NCBI RefSeq assembly: GCF_003350005.1
Contig: NZ_QLKS01000002.1
Coordinates: forward strand, 248,001 to 312,000
DNA from: Psychrobacter proteolyticus
Lineage (GTDB): Bacteria; Pseudomonadota; Gammaproteobacteria; Pseudomonadales; Moraxellaceae
Reading direction: 5' to 3'
DNA length: 64,000 nt
Positions 63,746 through 64,000 of the stretch are shown in pieces. The stretch's first letter is position 1, and every line of letters begins with the position of its first letter. The notes beneath the pieces were generated by a model, which worked only from the letters and a program-made list of their open reading frames with translations, searched no databases and was not told where the DNA came from. The translations under genes were made by a program, and so were the position numbers.

Positions 63746-64000
63746 TTAAGCCTCCCCAACCGTCAAGATGGTACCATCCATACCATATTCTGGGATGGGT
63801 AGATTCAGCGGTGCAGGAACGCCATTAAAGACGCGACCCGCTAAGTCATATTTTGACCCGTGGCACGGACAGAAAAACCCGCCATACCAGTCATTGCCGC
63901 CCAAGTCAGCTGCGCCAACATCAGGACGATAGTTTGGCGCACAGCCTAAATGTGTACAAACGCCCTCAACCACCAATACGGTTGGGTCAAGAGAGCGAGT
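63746..64000 (-). CDS. petA: Rieske iron-sulfur subunit of the bc1 complex (3' part)
   Basis: Partial gene cut by the window end; the frame stays open to base 64000. The visible 84 residues contain both 2Fe-2S motifs, CTHLGC and CPCHGS, with the usual spacing and the PxPxNLPIPEY end. The N-terminal membrane anchor and Tat-type leader would lie outside. First gene of the petABC operon. Confidence 0.97.
   Translation of the reverse strand, partial: TRSLDPTVLVVEGVCTHLGCAPNYRPDVGAADLGGNDWYGGFFCPCHGSKYDLAGRVFNGVPAPLNLPIPEYGMDGTILTVGEA

Noticed and set aside
1-64000. CRISPR array
   Set aside because: No regularly spaced direct repeats with unique spacers were seen; the repeat clusters found are short operator- or iteron-like words.

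Overview
The window looks like the chromosome of a Psychrobacter-like member of the Moraxellaceae (Gammaproteobacteria). This rests on the moderately AT-rich sequence, the tmRNA with tag ANDETYALAA, the petABC / sspAB / dcd / apbC(mrp) / metG housekeeping set, a Csu-type chaperone-usher pilus cluster, an AlkK-type acyl-CoA ligase and a BLUF photoreceptor. It is an inference from gene content; no 16S gene is present.

Layout. 1-2.6 kb: a lipoprotein glycerophosphodiesterase and a carboxylesterase. 2604-2962: ssrA (tmRNA) with its promoter and terminator. 2948-17667: a 14.6-kb integrated element bounded by 112-bp near-identical direct repeats that contain the tmRNA 3' end plus its terminator. 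Its order is: P4-type tyrosine integrase with arm-type sites; an unknown coiled-coil protein; a small secreted protein; a compact AlpA-like / winged-helix / membrane / small / DUF3987 replication-type operon; a GCTAA repeat cluster that looks like an origin; a HipA-like kinase + DUF3037 + winged-helix cassette; a 20-residue lipoprotein gene ended by its own terminator; an XRE regulator; and a single-chain restriction-modification enzyme. This resembles a P4-like satellite or defence island.

17.7-23.9 kb: BLUF protein, AlkK-like ligase behind an array of AAGAATAA half-sites, MgtC-like, CsbD-like, CinA-like and DUF421 proteins, and a decayed membrane-protein gene. 23.9-29.7 kb (all minus): one apparent operon with otsB, otsA (trehalose synthesis), a divergent acyl-CoA dehydrogenase, a PIG-L deacetylase, a NodS-like methyltransferase and a GT2 glycosyltransferase. 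The last four genes are an uncharacterised pathway candidate. 30.3-35.0 kb: a reduced Csu pilus operon (pilin, chaperone, usher, tip). 35.7-36.0 kb: tRNA-Leu(UAA) and tRNA-Cys(GCA).

36.1-47 kb (minus): sodium:solute symporter with a 44-residue partner peptide, FdhD and a YdeP-type molybdenum oxidoreductase, and an ABC importer with two tandem paralogous binding lipoproteins. 47.5-50.1 kb: a Gly/His-rich secreted protein and metG. 50.4-56.2 kb: a short-chain acid / ketone-body utilisation cluster (GntP permease, AtoE-like transporter, ScoA, ScoB, 3-hydroxybutyrate dehydrogenase). 56.4-60.0 kb: apbC/mrp, an unknown gene, a DUF2804 gene and dcd. 60.1-64.0 kb (minus): sspB, sspA and the cytochrome bc1 operon petC-petB-petA, with petA cut by the window edge.

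The parts most worth follow-up are the ssrA-borne element with its kinase/DUF3037 cassette and candidate origin, and the four-gene glycan/lipid-like cluster downstream of otsBA.
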